This document shows, one piece after another, positions 35,324-44,486 of a stretch of 64,000 nucleotides of DNA. The DNA is from Chloroflexota bacterium (GTDB lineage Bacteria; Chloroflexota; Limnocylindria; Limnocylindrales; CSP1-4). The stretch lies in the NCBI GenBank assembly GCA_021783095.1, contig JAJXUG010000003.1, forward strand, positions 62,001-126,000, read 5' to 3'. The notes below the pieces were generated by a model. The model made no database searches, was not told the origin of the DNA, and saw nothing but the letters and a program-made list of their open reading frames with translations. How positions within the stretch are numbered: position 1 is the first letter of the stretch; every line of letters starts with the position of its first letter. Both the position numbers and the translations under genes were made by a program.

Positions 35324-36598
35324 CTAGAGGACCAGCCGCCAGTCCCCGACCATGCCCATCGGTGACGGGCTGGGCGACGGCTGGCCGCTCGGCGAGGGGC
35401 TCGGGGAGGGCGGCGGCACCGTCCCCAGCTTGTACGTCACGCCCGTCCCGATCTGCACCACCTGCACGAACGTCTGGCCCACGGCGAGCGTGACCGGCGT
35501 GCCGTCCGGGCCGAGCAGGAGGGTCGGCGCGGTCAGCGACTTCTTCTTCCAGGTGCCCTTGACCAGGGCGCCGTTGGTGAACACCCACGCCTTGCCGGTG
35601 CCGGTGTACTGCGCCTCCAGCCGGCCGTCGTTCGAGCCGTCGTTGAGGGGCGCGAAGCTCATGAACAGGACGACCACGTTCTTGGGCGCGATCCGCACCT
35701 TGGGCATCGGCCCCGCGTCGAACTGCTTGCCCTCGACGCTGACCGAGCGCAGGTAGGTGTTCGTCGAGGGCTGGTAGGCGTACGTGATCACGTTGGCGAG
35801 GTACGGCACGCGGATCGACCCGCTGCTCGGGCGCTGCTCCGGCGGCGCGTCCGGCGCGAACTGCCAGTGCGCCTGGTAGCTGACGCTGACCGGGGCGTGC
35901 ACCGCCTTGACCAGGAGTCGCATGGACTTCGCGTTCGAGTACATGTTGTGCGGCGCGAACCGCGTCCTGATTCGCCACATGTAGGTGTCGCCGAGGCGGA
36001 TCTCGTCAGCGTTCCAGACCGCCTTTCCGGCACCCTGGGAGGTCCGGAGCAGCGCCAGGGCCTGCGGCGAGCCGCCGACGTGCATGTAGACCGCGTTCCA
36101 CTCGGCGGCCCAGGCGATGAAGTAGAGGCGCGAACTCCGGATGGGGCCCACGGCGGGCGGATCGCCCTCGGAGAACAGCGCGACGTAGCGCGGGATCCCG
36201 CCCTCGGCCGGCGCCTGCCACACCTGGCTCGCTGCCGACAGGCCCGACTGCGGGCGCGCATCCTGCTGGTCGTCGATCATCACGGCGATCACGTGGCGCT
36301 TCGCCACGGCGGGGGCCACGAGCACGCCGTCGAGCGGGTCGGCGACCAGGACGGGCGTGGGGACCGGCGTCGGGGAGGGCGACGGCGATGGCGAGCCGGA
36401 TGGCGCGAGCCCGGAATCCGAGGGTGAGCCGCCGGATCCGGATGGCGAGCCGCCGGCCCCCGCCGAGGCGCTGGCGTTGGCCAGGCTCGAGGGCTGGGCG
36501 GCGGCGGGTGCCAGGGCCACGCGACCGGCCAACACGCCGATGCCGACGCCGGCGGCGAGCGCGATGACCACCAGGATCGCGGCAGGCGCGCGCCTCAT
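35324..36598 (-). CDS. DUF3048 (YerB-like) secreted/anchored protein
   Basis: The 424-residue protein has an N-terminal signal anchor (AAILVVIALAAGVGIGVLAG) and a Ser/Pro/Gly linker. Two DUF3048 modules follow: VIAVMIDDQQDARPQSGLSAAS, EGGIPRYVALFSEGD and VGPIRSSRLYF in the first, and the AHWQFAPDAPP to VVVLFMSFAPLND region in the second. It ends with a Ser/Pro-rich tail. YerB-type proteins are extracytoplasmic lipoproteins of unknown function. The gene is monocistronic, with TATAGT about 85 bases upstream. Confidence 0.88.
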   Translation of the reverse strand: MRRAPAAILVVIALAAGVGIGVLAGRVALAPAAAQPSSLANASASAGAGGSPSGSGGSPSDSGLAPSGSPSPSPSPTPVPTPVLVADPLDGVLVAPAVAKRHVIAVMIDDQQDARPQSGLSAASQVWQAPAEGGIPRYVALFSEGDPPAVGPIRSSRLYFIAWAAEWNAVYMHVGGSPQALALLRTSQGAGKAVWNADEIRLGDTYMWRIRTRFAPHNMYSNAKSMRLLVKAVHAPVSVSYQAHWQFAPDAPPEQRPSSGSIRVPYLANVITYAYQPSTNTYLRSVSVEGKQFDAGPMPKVRIAPKNVVVLFMSFAPLNDGSNDGRLEAQYTGTGKAWVFTNGALVKGTWKKKSLTAPTLLLGPDGTPVTLAVGQTFVQVVQIGTGVTYKLGTVPPPSPSPSPSGQPSPSPSPMGMVGDWRLVL

Positions 36599-36682
36599 CT
36601 CGCCGCCCCGCCGACGGGCACCTGGATCCGCACTCGAATCTCCCCTTCATGACGTTCGGGCATCCGTCCGAAGCCCGCGCGG

Positions 36683-36688
36683 ACTATA
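36683..36688 (-). promoter_or_regulatory. -10 element (TATAGT) for the DUF3048 gene
   Basis: On the minus strand TATAGT lies 85 bases before the ATG at 36598, with GGGGCGAG just before the start codon as ribosome-binding site. Confidence 0.4.
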
Positions 36689-36776
36689 GCCGTAAATCCG
36701 CGCGCCTTCAGCGTTTGCGTCGCCACACGGCGCAGGAAGGCGACTGTCGGACGTTGGCCGCGCTCGGGTGGCGTCG

Positions 36777-36782
36777 TACCCT
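36777..36782 (+). promoter_or_regulatory. -10 element (TACCCT) for the solenoid protein gene
   Basis: TACCCT is 30 bases before ATG 36813; the short leader contains GCGAGGC as a possible ribosome-binding site. Confidence 0.35.
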
Positions 36783-36812
36783 GTGCCCGCAACGACCGAA
36801 GCGAGGCCCGCC

Positions 36813-37508
36813 ATGACACAGCCCGAGACCCCGGAACCCAAGCACTCGCGCCGACACGCTGCCGATGCCGAGCCCCCGACGGTCCCGCCTGCCGAGGTCG
36901 CGCTGGCCGAGGCCGAGGCCGCTGCCGAAGCCGAGGCCAGGGCCGAAGCCGTGGCGGCGGAGCCCGATGCGCCGGCCGAGCCTGGGAACGGCCGAGTCCT
37001 CGAACCCCAGGCCGCTGCTCCATCGCCGACGCCGTCTACCGAGGCCCGAAGCGGCGGAACCCTCGAGCGGGTCAACGTCACCAATCTCCGTCTCGAGCGC
37101 GGGGGCATCGGCGAGGCCACCGCGTCGAGCGTCAAGGTCCGCCTCGGCGGCATCGGGCGGGTCGACGCGGATGACGTCTTCGTCCAGTTCGGCGGTGTCG
37201 GCACAGGGCGCGCCGACGTGCTCAACGTGGAGTGGGGCAGTGTCGGCGCCGCGGCCGCTGGCGAGCTGCGCGTCACGCAGGGCATCGTGAGCAACGTGAT
37301 CGCCCGCGAGGCCACCATCGACCAGGGGTTCGTCCGGACGCTGATCGCCGGCAAGGTGACCGTGACGCGTCCGAGCGTGGCGCTCCTGGTGCTGGCCGCC
37401 AGGGTGGACGGCGAGGTCCGGCCGCTGCTCGACTGGCGGGGCGCGCTCGCGCTCGGGCTGGGCATTGGGATCGTGGCCTCCGCCGCACGGGCGCTTCGCC
37501 GCCGCTGA
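36813..37508 (+). CDS. membrane-anchored beta-solenoid-like protein, unknown
   Basis: The 231-residue protein has an Ala/Glu-rich N-terminal half (AEAEAAAEAEARAEA). A stretch of short repeated turns follows (VNVTNLRLERGGIGEATASS, VKVRLGGIGRVDADD, VFVQFGGVGTGRADV, LNVEWGSVGAAAAGE, LRVTQGIVSNVIARE), consistent with a small beta-helix. The C-terminus has one hydrophobic helix (ALALGLGIGIVASAA) and basic residues. I do not recognise the family. ATG 36813 is chosen over a GTG-type start 45 bases upstream because of its leader and ribosome-binding site. Confidence 0.6.
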   Translation: MTQPETPEPKHSRRHAADAEPPTVPPAEVALAEAEAAAEAEARAEAVAAEPDAPAEPGNGRVLEPQAAAPSPTPSTEARSGGTLERVNVTNLRLERGGIGEATASSVKVRLGGIGRVDADDVFVQFGGVGTGRADVLNVEWGSVGAAAAGELRVTQGIVSNVIAREATIDQGFVRTLIAGKVTVTRPSVALLVLAARVDGEVRPLLDWRGALALGLGIGIVASAARALRRR

Positions 37509-37644
37509 GCCCGTCCGGCTCCTGGTCTGCGTTCCCGCAACGGGGTCCTCGCCGCGTGGCGCCGGACCGCGGCCCGCGGGCCCGCGCGCAAGGCGCCTGC
37601 CACGGCCGGGAGTCCCCTGCGGGGGTGGGCGGAGGCCCGGCCGG

Positions 37645-37650
37645 TATACT
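37645..37650 (+). promoter_or_regulatory. -10 element (TATACT) for the amino-sugar/GT operon
   Basis: The GGTATACTG context is the same as in front of mreB. It lies about 97 bases upstream of the TTG at 37747 and is the only promoter-like site that I see before the eight-gene transcription unit that ends at 47268. Confidence 0.45.
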
Positions 37651-37746
37651 GGCCCGCGTCGCAAGACCGGCCCACTGGTCAGTCGCGCCCGTCGCCGCGC
37701 CAGCTTCGGCCACACGACGCCCAGCCATGCACGGAGCACGCCCGCC

Positions 37747-38370
37747 TTGATCGACCCGACCGCCCGGATCCACCCGACCGCCGACCTCGAGGCGGACGTC
37801 TCGGTGGGGCCCCGGAGCAGCATCTGGCACCACGCGCAGGTGAGGATCGGGGCCACGATCGGCGCCGAGTGCATCATCGGCCGCGACGCGTTCATCGACG
37901 AGGGCGTCACCCTCGGCAACCGCGTCAAGATCCAGAACCTCGCGCTCGTCTACCACGGCGTCACCGTGGAGGACGGCGTGTTCATCGGCCCCAACGCCAT
38001 CCTCACCAACGACCGCTACCCGCGGGCCATCACCGCGGCGGGCGAGCTCGCCCGCGCGGACGACTGGCAGGTCTCCCCGATCACGCTGCGCACCGGCTGC
38101 TCCATCGGCGCCGGCGCGGTGGTCGTGGCGGGCGTCGACGTGGGCCGGTTCGCCACCGTGGGCGCCGGGTCGGTGGTCACCCGCACGGTTCCGGACCACG
38201 CACTCGTGGCCGGCAGCCCCGCCCGTCGCATCGGGTGGGTGTGCGGCTGCGGCCAGCGCCTGGTGGACGCCACCGGGGCGATGGTCCGCGCCGATTTCGA
38301 AGGGGCGGCCTCGTGCCCCCGCTGCCCGTCCACCTACACCATCGCCGGCGACGCCTGCGTCGCCGGCTGA
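37747..38370 (+). CDS. WbpD/WlbB-type N-acetyltransferase (left-handed beta-helix)
   Basis: The 207-residue protein is built of hexapeptide repeats: IHPTADLEADVSVGPRSSIW, QVRIGATIGAECIIG and NRVKIQNLALVYHGVTVEDG, then FIGPNAILTNDRYPRA. The C-terminus has a CxC...CxxC zinc-knuckle (VCGCGQRL, SCPRCPSTY). This matches UDP-2-acetamido-3-amino-glucuronate N-acetyltransferases. It would acetylate the 3-amino group of UDP-GlcNAc3NA. TTG 37747 is the best-placed start. The aminotransferase and dehydrogenases of the same pathway follow. Confidence 0.85.
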   Translation: MIDPTARIHPTADLEADVSVGPRSSIWHHAQVRIGATIGAECIIGRDAFIDEGVTLGNRVKIQNLALVYHGVTVEDGVFIGPNAILTNDRYPRAITAAGELARADDWQVSPITLRTGCSIGAGAVVVAGVDVGRFATVGAGSVVTRTVPDHALVAGSPARRIGWVCGCGQRLVDATGAMVRADFEGAASCPRCPSTYTIAGDACVAG

Positions 38371-38386
38371 AGGGGAGCCCGACTCC

Positions 38387-39481
38387 ATGATCCCGATCTC
38401 CAAGCCCGACATCGGCCCTGCTGAGGAGGCGGCCGTCCTCGAGGTGCTCCGCTCGGGCATGCTCGCGATGGGCCCCAAGACCAAGGCGTTCGAGGAGGCG
38501 TGGGCCGAGTACTGCGGCGTCAAGCACGCGATCCTGATGGCGAACGGGACCGTGGCCCAGGAGGCCGTGCTCCACGGGCTGGGAATCGGCGAGGGCGACG
38601 AGGTCATCACCGTCTCGTTCTCGTTCAACGCGACGGTGTCGGTCATCCTCCGCGCCGGCGCCCGCCCGGTGTTCGTCGACATCCGCGCCGATGACTTCTG
38701 CATGGACCCCGCGCAGGTCGAGGCCGCCATCACGCCCCGGACCAAGGCGATCATGCCGGTCCACCTCTACGGGCTCATGGCCGACATGGCGCCGCTCGAG
38801 GACATCGCCAGGCGCCACAGCCTCGTGATCATCGAGGACGCGGCGCAGGCCCACGGCGCGGCCTACCGGGGCCGCAAGGCGGGCCAGTTCGGCCCCGCGA
38901 TGTTCAGCCTGTACGCCACGAAGAACCTGATGACCGGCGAGGGCGGCTTCGCCACGACCGACGACGACGACCTGGCCGACCGGATCCGGCTGTTCCGCAA
39001 CCACGGCATGCGCGTCCGCTACCACCACGAGAGCCTGGGCACCAACTACAAGCCCGGCGACATCGCGGCGGCCATCGGCCTGGCGCAGCTGGGCGGGCTG
39101 GACGCGAGGACCGAGCAGCGCCGGCGCAACGCCGCGTATCTGACACGGGAGCTCTCCGGCGACCACCTCACGCCCACCGTCCCCGAGGGCCGCGACCACG
39201 TCTGGCACCAGTTCGTGATGCGGTTCCCGGGCGAGCGCCAGCGGGTCATCGAGGGCCTGACGGAACGCGGCGTGGGCACGCTGATCTACTACCCGGTGCC
39301 GATCCACAAGCAGGCGTACCTCCAGGCGTTCGTGCCCGGGGCGGCCGACCTCCACCTGCCGGTCACTGACCAGCTCGCGGACGAGGTGCTCGCGATCCCG
39401 GTCCACCCCAGGCTCTCGCAGGACGACCTCGCCACGATCGTGCGGTCCGTCCGCGAGGTCGCGACCCCGGTGGCCCGATGA
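38387..39481 (+). CDS. WbpE-type DegT/DnrJ aminotransferase
   Basis: The 364-residue PLP enzyme has ISKPDIGPAEEAAVLEVLRS, HAILMANGTVAQEAVLHGLG and EDAAQAHGAAYRG. The PLP-lysine motif is SLYATKNLMTGEGGF (about residue 185), and NYKPGDIAAAIGLAQL and YPVPIHKQAYLQ complete the sugar aminotransferase pattern. In this context it would aminate the 3-keto sugar made by the next gene's product. An AGGGGAG precedes ATG 38387; its stop overlaps the next gene by ATGA. Confidence 0.9.
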   Translation: MIPISKPDIGPAEEAAVLEVLRSGMLAMGPKTKAFEEAWAEYCGVKHAILMANGTVAQEAVLHGLGIGEGDEVITVSFSFNATVSVILRAGARPVFVDIRADDFCMDPAQVEAAITPRTKAIMPVHLYGLMADMAPLEDIARRHSLVIIEDAAQAHGAAYRGRKAGQFGPAMFSLYATKNLMTGEGGFATTDDDDLADRIRLFRNHGMRVRYHHESLGTNYKPGDIAAAIGLAQLGGLDARTEQRRRNAAYLTRELSGDHLTPTVPEGRDHVWHQFVMRFPGERQRVIEGLTERGVGTLIYYPVPIHKQAYLQAFVPGAADLHLPVTDQLADEVLAIPVHPRLSQDDLATIVRSVREVATPVAR

Positions 39482-40500
39482 GCGAGGCGCCGCGACTGCG
39501 GGTCGGGCTCGTCGGCCTGGGGATGATGGGCCGCAATCACCTGCGGGTCATCTCGACGCACCCCGAGACGACCCTCGCCGCGGTCTCGGACCTCGATCCC
39601 GCTGCGCTGGCGGCCGCCACGGCCCAGACCGGCGCCACCGGGTACGACGACCCGCAGACGATGATCCGCGAGACGGACATCGAGGCCGTCGTTATCGCCG
39701 CGCCGACCACCGCGCACGTCCCGCTGGCGCTGGCCGCCATCGAGCGCGGTCTGCCGGTCTTGGTCGAGAAGCCGCTCGCCGGGACGCATGAGGAGGCCCT
39801 GCGCATCGTCGCGGCCGGGCGCGCGGCTGGTGTTCCCGTCCAGGTGGGCCACGTCGAGCGCTACAACCCGGCGGTCCTCAAGCTGGGCGAGCTGCTGCGG
39901 GCGGGCTGGCTGACCAAGATCTACGCCATCGCCTCGCGGCGGGCCGGACCGTTCCCGGCGCGCATCCGGGACGTGGGCGTGACCGTGGACCTCGCCACCC
40001 ACGATGCGGACATGCTCAGCTGGATCGCCGGCGAGCGACCTGTCCGCGCCTACGCCGAGCTTGCGCAGCGCAAGCACGCCACGCACGAGGATCTCCTGTT
40101 CGGGCTGCTCCACTTCCCGTCGGGCGCCACCGGCATGCTCGACGTGAACTGGCTCACCCCCGCCAAGCGCCGCAGCCTCGCGGTCCTCGGGGAAGAGGGC
40201 ATGTTCGAGCTCGACTACCTGACCCAGAAGCTCACGTTCACCAAGTCGGACCTCGCCCACGGCGAGCTCATCGCCGGGTATGCGCCGACGTTCTCCGGCG
40301 ACGTGCTCGACATCGAGGTCGAGACCCACGAGCCGCTCAAGGCCCAGCTCGACGCCTTCGTGCGCGCCGCGCGGACCGGGGAGCGGCCCTACGTGGACGG
40401 CGAGGATGGCGCGTGGGCGGTGCGCATCGCGACCGCGCTGCTCGAGGCCGCCTCGACGGTGCGCCCCGTGGACCTGACCGTGGAGGCCGCCCCCGCATGA
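39478..40500 (+). CDS. WbpB-type Gfo/Idh/MocA sugar 3-dehydrogenase
   Basis: The 340-residue protein has the Rossmann start RVGLVGLGMMGRNHLRVI, the VEKPLAGTHEEAL motif (EKP, about residue 96) and QVGHVERYNPAVLKLGEL with the family histidine. DVGVTVDLATHDADMLSW follows. It would oxidise C3 of UDP-GlcNAcA. Overlaps of four bases at both ends place it firmly in the operon. Confidence 0.9.
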   Translation: MSEAPRLRVGLVGLGMMGRNHLRVISTHPETTLAAVSDLDPAALAAATAQTGATGYDDPQTMIRETDIEAVVIAAPTTAHVPLALAAIERGLPVLVEKPLAGTHEEALRIVAAGRAAGVPVQVGHVERYNPAVLKLGELLRAGWLTKIYAIASRRAGPFPARIRDVGVTVDLATHDADMLSWIAGERPVRAYAELAQRKHATHEDLLFGLLHFPSGATGMLDVNWLTPAKRRSLAVLGEEGMFELDYLTQKLTFTKSDLAHGELIAGYAPTFSGDVLDIEVETHEPLKAQLDAFVRAARTGERPYVDGEDGAWAVRIATALLEAASTVRPVDLTVEAAPA

Positions 40501-41924
40501 CCCGCATCGTCACCCTCCCATCGGTCGGCGCCTCCATGCTCGGCGGCTCGATCACGCTGCCGCCGCAGCCCTGCACGCACGGGCCGGCGCGCTCCGTCTC
40601 GCCCTGGACGGGCGCGGAGGGGACTGCCGGCACGGTCGCCGTTGTGGGCGCGGGGAAGATGGGCCTGCCGCTTGCGGCGCAGTTCGCGACCCACGGCTGG
40701 AGCGTCATCGCCGTGGACGTGAACCCGGCGGTGGTCGAGGCGATCAACGCCGGGCGGAGCCACGTGGGCGAGGAGCCCGGCCTGGCCGAGGTTGTGGGTC
40801 GCGTGCACGCCGAGGGGCGCCTGCGGGCGACGCTCGACGCGGCCCAAGCGGCCCGCGAGGCCGATGTCGTCGTGCTGATCGTGCCGGTCATGCTCAACGA
40901 GCAGCGCCAGCCCGACTACCGGTACATGGACCCGGCGGTGGACTCGATCGCGCCCGGCGTCCACGCCGGGTCCACGGTCATCTTCGAGACCACGCTGCCC
41001 ATCGGCGACACGCGGGGCCGATTCGCGCCCCGCCTGGAGCACGCGTCGGGCCTGATGGCCGGGCGGGACTTCCACGTGGCGTTCTCGCCGGAGCGGCTGT
41101 TCAGCGGCGCGGTGCTGGCGAACCTCGCGGCCTACCCCAAGCTCGTCGGCGGGATCACGCCCGCCTCCACGGACCGTGCGGCCGCGTTCTACGCCTCGGT
41201 GCTCGACGCCGAAGTTGTCGCGATGTCCTCGGCCGAGGCGGCCGAGTTCAGCAAGCTCGCCGACACGACCTACCGCGACGTGAACATCGGCCTCGCCAAC
41301 GAGTTCGCGCGGGTGGCCGACCTCCACGGCATCGACGTGACCGAGGTCATCGCGGCCGCCAACAGCCAGCCGTACAGCCACATCCACATGCCGGGGATCG
41401 GCGTGGGCGGGCACTGCATCCCGGTCTACCCGCACCTGCTGCTGGCCCGCGCGCCCGGTCTGCGGATCGTGGAGACCGCGCGCGAGGTCAACGACGGACA
41501 GACGGATCGGGCGCTCGACACCATCGGCGCGCTGCTGGGCGGCCTCGCCGGGACGCCGGTGCTCGTGCTCGGCCTCACGTACCGCGAGGGCGTCAAGGAG
41601 CTCGCGTACAGCCGTGCCCTCCCGCTCATCCGGGACCTGCTGGCCGCCGGCGCCGATGTCGCCGCGTACGACCCGCTGATGACGGCCGCCGAGATCGAGG
41701 CGCTGGGCGCGAGGCCCTGGGCCTGGGCCGAGCCCGGCCCGTACCGCGCCATCGTCACCCAGACCGCCGACAGGCAGTTCGCAACGCTCGACCCGGCGTG
41801 GTTTCCCGACCTCGCCGTGGTCTACGACGGCCGCAACAGCCTGCGGACGCTCGCGCTGCCCAGCGGCGTGGTCTACCTCGGGGTGGGCGTCCAGGCCGGA
41901 ACCCGCGTCCGCGCGGGCGCCTGA
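40497..41924 (+). CDS. WbpA-type UDP-GlcNAc 6-dehydrogenase (nucleotide-sugar dehydrogenase)
   Basis: The 475-residue protein has the NAD motif VAVVGAGKMGLPLAAQFA at about residue 46. The substrate region FSPERLFSGAVLANL precedes the linker helix AEFSKLADTTYRDVNIGLANEF, and the catalytic cysteine lies in GVGGHCIPVYP. It should oxidise UDP-GlcNAc (or a close analogue) to the uronic acid. ATG 40497 overlaps the previous stop (ATGA), giving a 45-residue N-terminal extension that most relatives lack. Confidence 0.9.
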   Translation: MTRIVTLPSVGASMLGGSITLPPQPCTHGPARSVSPWTGAEGTAGTVAVVGAGKMGLPLAAQFATHGWSVIAVDVNPAVVEAINAGRSHVGEEPGLAEVVGRVHAEGRLRATLDAAQAAREADVVVLIVPVMLNEQRQPDYRYMDPAVDSIAPGVHAGSTVIFETTLPIGDTRGRFAPRLEHASGLMAGRDFHVAFSPERLFSGAVLANLAAYPKLVGGITPASTDRAAAFYASVLDAEVVAMSSAEAAEFSKLADTTYRDVNIGLANEFARVADLHGIDVTEVIAAANSQPYSHIHMPGIGVGGHCIPVYPHLLLARAPGLRIVETAREVNDGQTDRALDTIGALLGGLAGTPVLVLGLTYREGVKELAYSRALPLIRDLLAAGADVAAYDPLMTAAEIEALGARPWAWAEPGPYRAIVTQTADRQFATLDPAWFPDLAVVYDGRNSLRTLALPSGVVYLGVGVQAGTRVRAGA

Positions 41925-41964
41925 CCGCCGGCCCGCCGGACCCGAGTTGAGGTCGAGCCGCCCC

Positions 41965-43074
41965 GTGCGCATCGTCAGCGTCGTCGGCACCCGACCGCAG
42001 CTGATCAAGGCGGCGGCGCTCGTGCCAGCCCTGCGGGCCCGCCACCATGACGTGTTCGTCGACACCGGGCAGCACTATGACGAGGCGATGGCCGGCGCCT
42101 TCTTCGCCGAGCTTGCGCTGCCGCGGCCGGACCACTCGCTGGGCGTCGGCGGGGGCAGCCACGCGGAGCAGACCGCGCGGATGCTGCTCGCGCTCGAGCC
42201 GATCCTGGTCGCCGAGCGCCCGGACGCGGTCCTCGTCTACGGCGACACCAACTCGACGCTGGTCGGCGCGCTGGCGGCGGCGAAGCTGGGCATTCCGGTG
42301 GCGCACGTCGAGGCCGGGCTGCGCTCGTTCGACCGGCGGATGCCCGAGGAGCTCAACCGCGTGATCGCGGACCACCTCTCGTGCTGGCTGTTCGCGCCGA
42401 CACCCGCCGCGGTGGCGAACCTGGCGGCCGAGGGCATCACGAGCGGCGTGCTCCAGGTGGGCGACCTGATGCAGGACCTCGCCGCGCGCGTCGCGGCCGA
42501 GGTGCGCGACGCTGCCGCGCTGGCGGCCGTGGCCTCGAGCCTCGACCTGCCGCTCGCGCCTGGCGGGTACGCCTTCGCCACCGTGCACCGCGCCGAGAAC
42601 CGCGAGCCCTCGGCGATGCAGGCGTGGGCGGCCATCCTCGCCGACGCCGCCGCGGTCCGCCCGGTGGTCCTCGCGCTGCACCCGGGGACGCGTGCTGCGC
42701 TCGACGCCGCAGGAATCGCCCTCGACCCCGGCGTCCGCGTCATCGCGCCGCAGGGCTACCGCACCACCCTCACGCTCCAGCTCCACGCCGCGGCCGTGCT
42801 GACCGACTCCGGCGGCGTCCAGCGCGAGGCGGGCTGGCTCCGGACGCCGTGCCTGATCCTGCGAGACCGCACCGAGTGGGTCGAGGCCGTGGCCGAGTCC
42901 GCCGGGCGGATAGTGGTCGTGGGGCTGGACCGCCGACGGGCGGCCGACGAGATGGCGCGCCTGGCGCCAGCCGACGACGCACTTAGGCTGGCGGCCGAGC
43001 GCGCCGCCACGATGGACCTCGCCCCGGCCGGCGCCGCCGAGGCCATCAGCGTTGCGCTGAGCGCGGCCGGATGA
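41965..43074 (+). CDS. WbpI/WecB-type UDP-GlcNAc(3NAcA) 2-epimerase
   Basis: The 369-residue GT-B-like epimerase begins VRIVSVVGTRPQLIKAA and has VFVDTGQHYDEAMAGAFF and VYGDTNSTLVGALAAAKLGIPVAHVEAGLRS. RRMPEELNRVIADHLS, ATVHRAENRE and VLTDSGGVQREAGWL complete the pattern. Within this operon it would make the manno-configured UDP-ManNAc3NAcA. GTG 41965 is chosen to start at the conserved VRIVSVVGTRP; a TTG at 41947 is also in frame. The stop overlaps the next GT by ATGA. Confidence 0.9.
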   Translation: MRIVSVVGTRPQLIKAAALVPALRARHHDVFVDTGQHYDEAMAGAFFAELALPRPDHSLGVGGGSHAEQTARMLLALEPILVAERPDAVLVYGDTNSTLVGALAAAKLGIPVAHVEAGLRSFDRRMPEELNRVIADHLSCWLFAPTPAAVANLAAEGITSGVLQVGDLMQDLAARVAAEVRDAAALAAVASSLDLPLAPGGYAFATVHRAENREPSAMQAWAAILADAAAVRPVVLALHPGTRAALDAAGIALDPGVRVIAPQGYRTTLTLQLHAAAVLTDSGGVQREAGWLRTPCLILRDRTEWVEAVAESAGRIVVVGLDRRRAADEMARLAPADDALRLAAERAATMDLAPAGAAEAISVALSAAG

Positions 43075-44486
43075 CCCATCCCCAGCGGCCACAGCGGCTC
43101 ACGCTGGTCCTGCCAAGCACGGGCGAGTTCGACTCGCGCACATACCGGATCGCATCGGCGGCAGTGGCGCGTGGGCACACGGTGACGGTCATCGCCCGCT
43201 GGAAGCCGGGCCTCCTCGACGCGGAGGAGCACCCGGCCGGTTATCGGATCCTGCGCGTCCCGTTCTCGCCCATCGAGGGGCTCCCGCTGCCGGGCCTCGT
43301 GCGCGCCGGCCGCGCTGCAGCGAGGAGGCTCCGCGCCGTCAGCACGCGGACGCCGTATCGCCCCCCGGTCGACCCGATGGCGGCGATGCGCGCTTCCGTC
43401 GCGCGTGCCGCCGCCTCACCGGGCTCCGCTCCCGTGACGCGCTCGGCGGATGACGGTCCGGGCGGGGCCGACGACGGGGTCCCGCGCAGCTCGCTTCCGG
43501 GGCGCCTTGTCGGCACCATCGTCCGTCGGCTGGCGATCCCGCTCACCATCCGGTCCCAGGGCCGTTTCGCAGCCCAGGTCGCGCCGCCTGCCGACCTCTA
43601 CCACGGGATGGCGTACATGGGCATCCCGATCGCCCTCCGGCTCGCCCGACGGGACCGGGCCAAGGTGGTCTACGACGCCCGCGACATCTACATGGATGCC
43701 GCGAACCTTGCGCGGATGCGCGGCCCCATGCGCTGGTTCATCGCCCGGGCTGAGCGCAGGTGGGCGCACGCTGCAGACAGGGTGATCACCGTCAACCAGC
43801 CCTACGCGGAGGTCATGGCGGGTCGCTTCGGGGTGCCCGAGCCGCTGATCGTCATGAACTGCGCCTACCGCTACGCCGTCCCCAGCCCGCGACCACGCCG
43901 CTTCCACGAGGCGCTCCCCCTCGATGCCGCGACGCGCGTCGTGCTCTACCAGGGCGGGTTCTCGCGCGACCGTGGCATCGAGGAGCTGATCGAGGCGATC
44001 CCCGCCATCCCCGGTGCGGTGCTCGTGCTGATGGGCTACGGGAGCCTCGAGGAGCAGCTGCGCGCCGAGGCGTCGCGCAGCGCGGGCCGGATCTGCGTCC
44101 TGCCCGCCGTCCCACCGACCGAGCTGCTGGCGTGGGTCGCGTCAGCCGACGTGGTGGCGATGCCGATCCAGCCAACCACCCTCAACCATCGCTTGACCAC
44201 GCCCAACAAGCTGTTCGAGGCGATGGCCGCCGGCGTCGCGATCGTCGCCTCGGACCTGCCTGGCATGGCCCCCTATGTTCGGGAGGCCGAGTGCGGTGTC
44301 CTGTGCGACCCGACATCGCCCGCCGACATCGCGCGCGCCGTCCGCGCGATCCTGGATGCGCCGCCGGACGCCCGCGCCGCCTTCGGCCGGCGGGGGCTTG
44401 CGGCGGCGCACGAGCGGTACAACTGGGAGGCTCAGGTGGCCGGGTTGTTCGTCGAGTACGGCCGCCTGACGGGATCCCCGTGGTGA
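43071..44486 (+). CDS. GT4-family glycosyltransferase (tandem GT 1)
   Basis: The 471-residue protein has a GT-B N-terminal domain (TLVLPSTGEFDSRTYRIASA; DLYHGMAYMGIPIALRLA; VVYDARDIYMDAAN). The C-terminal donor domain has VVLYQGGFSRDRGIEELIEAIP and the TTPNKLFEAMAAGVAIVAS motif. Residues 80-150 form a low-complexity insertion. It is the first of three consecutive related GTs linked by 4-nt overlaps, and probably adds a sugar to the ManNAc3NAcA-containing repeat. Confidence 0.85.
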   Translation: MTHPQRPQRLTLVLPSTGEFDSRTYRIASAAVARGHTVTVIARWKPGLLDAEEHPAGYRILRVPFSPIEGLPLPGLVRAGRAAARRLRAVSTRTPYRPPVDPMAAMRASVARAAASPGSAPVTRSADDGPGGADDGVPRSSLPGRLVGTIVRRLAIPLTIRSQGRFAAQVAPPADLYHGMAYMGIPIALRLARRDRAKVVYDARDIYMDAANLARMRGPMRWFIARAERRWAHAADRVITVNQPYAEVMAGRFGVPEPLIVMNCAYRYAVPSPRPRRFHEALPLDAATRVVLYQGGFSRDRGIEELIEAIPAIPGAVLVLMGYGSLEEQLRAEASRSAGRICVLPAVPPTELLAWVASADVVAMPIQPTTLNHRLTTPNKLFEAMAAGVAIVASDLPGMAPYVREAECGVLCDPTSPADIARAVRAILDAPPDARAAFGRRGLAAAHERYNWEAQVAGLFVEYGRLTGSPW

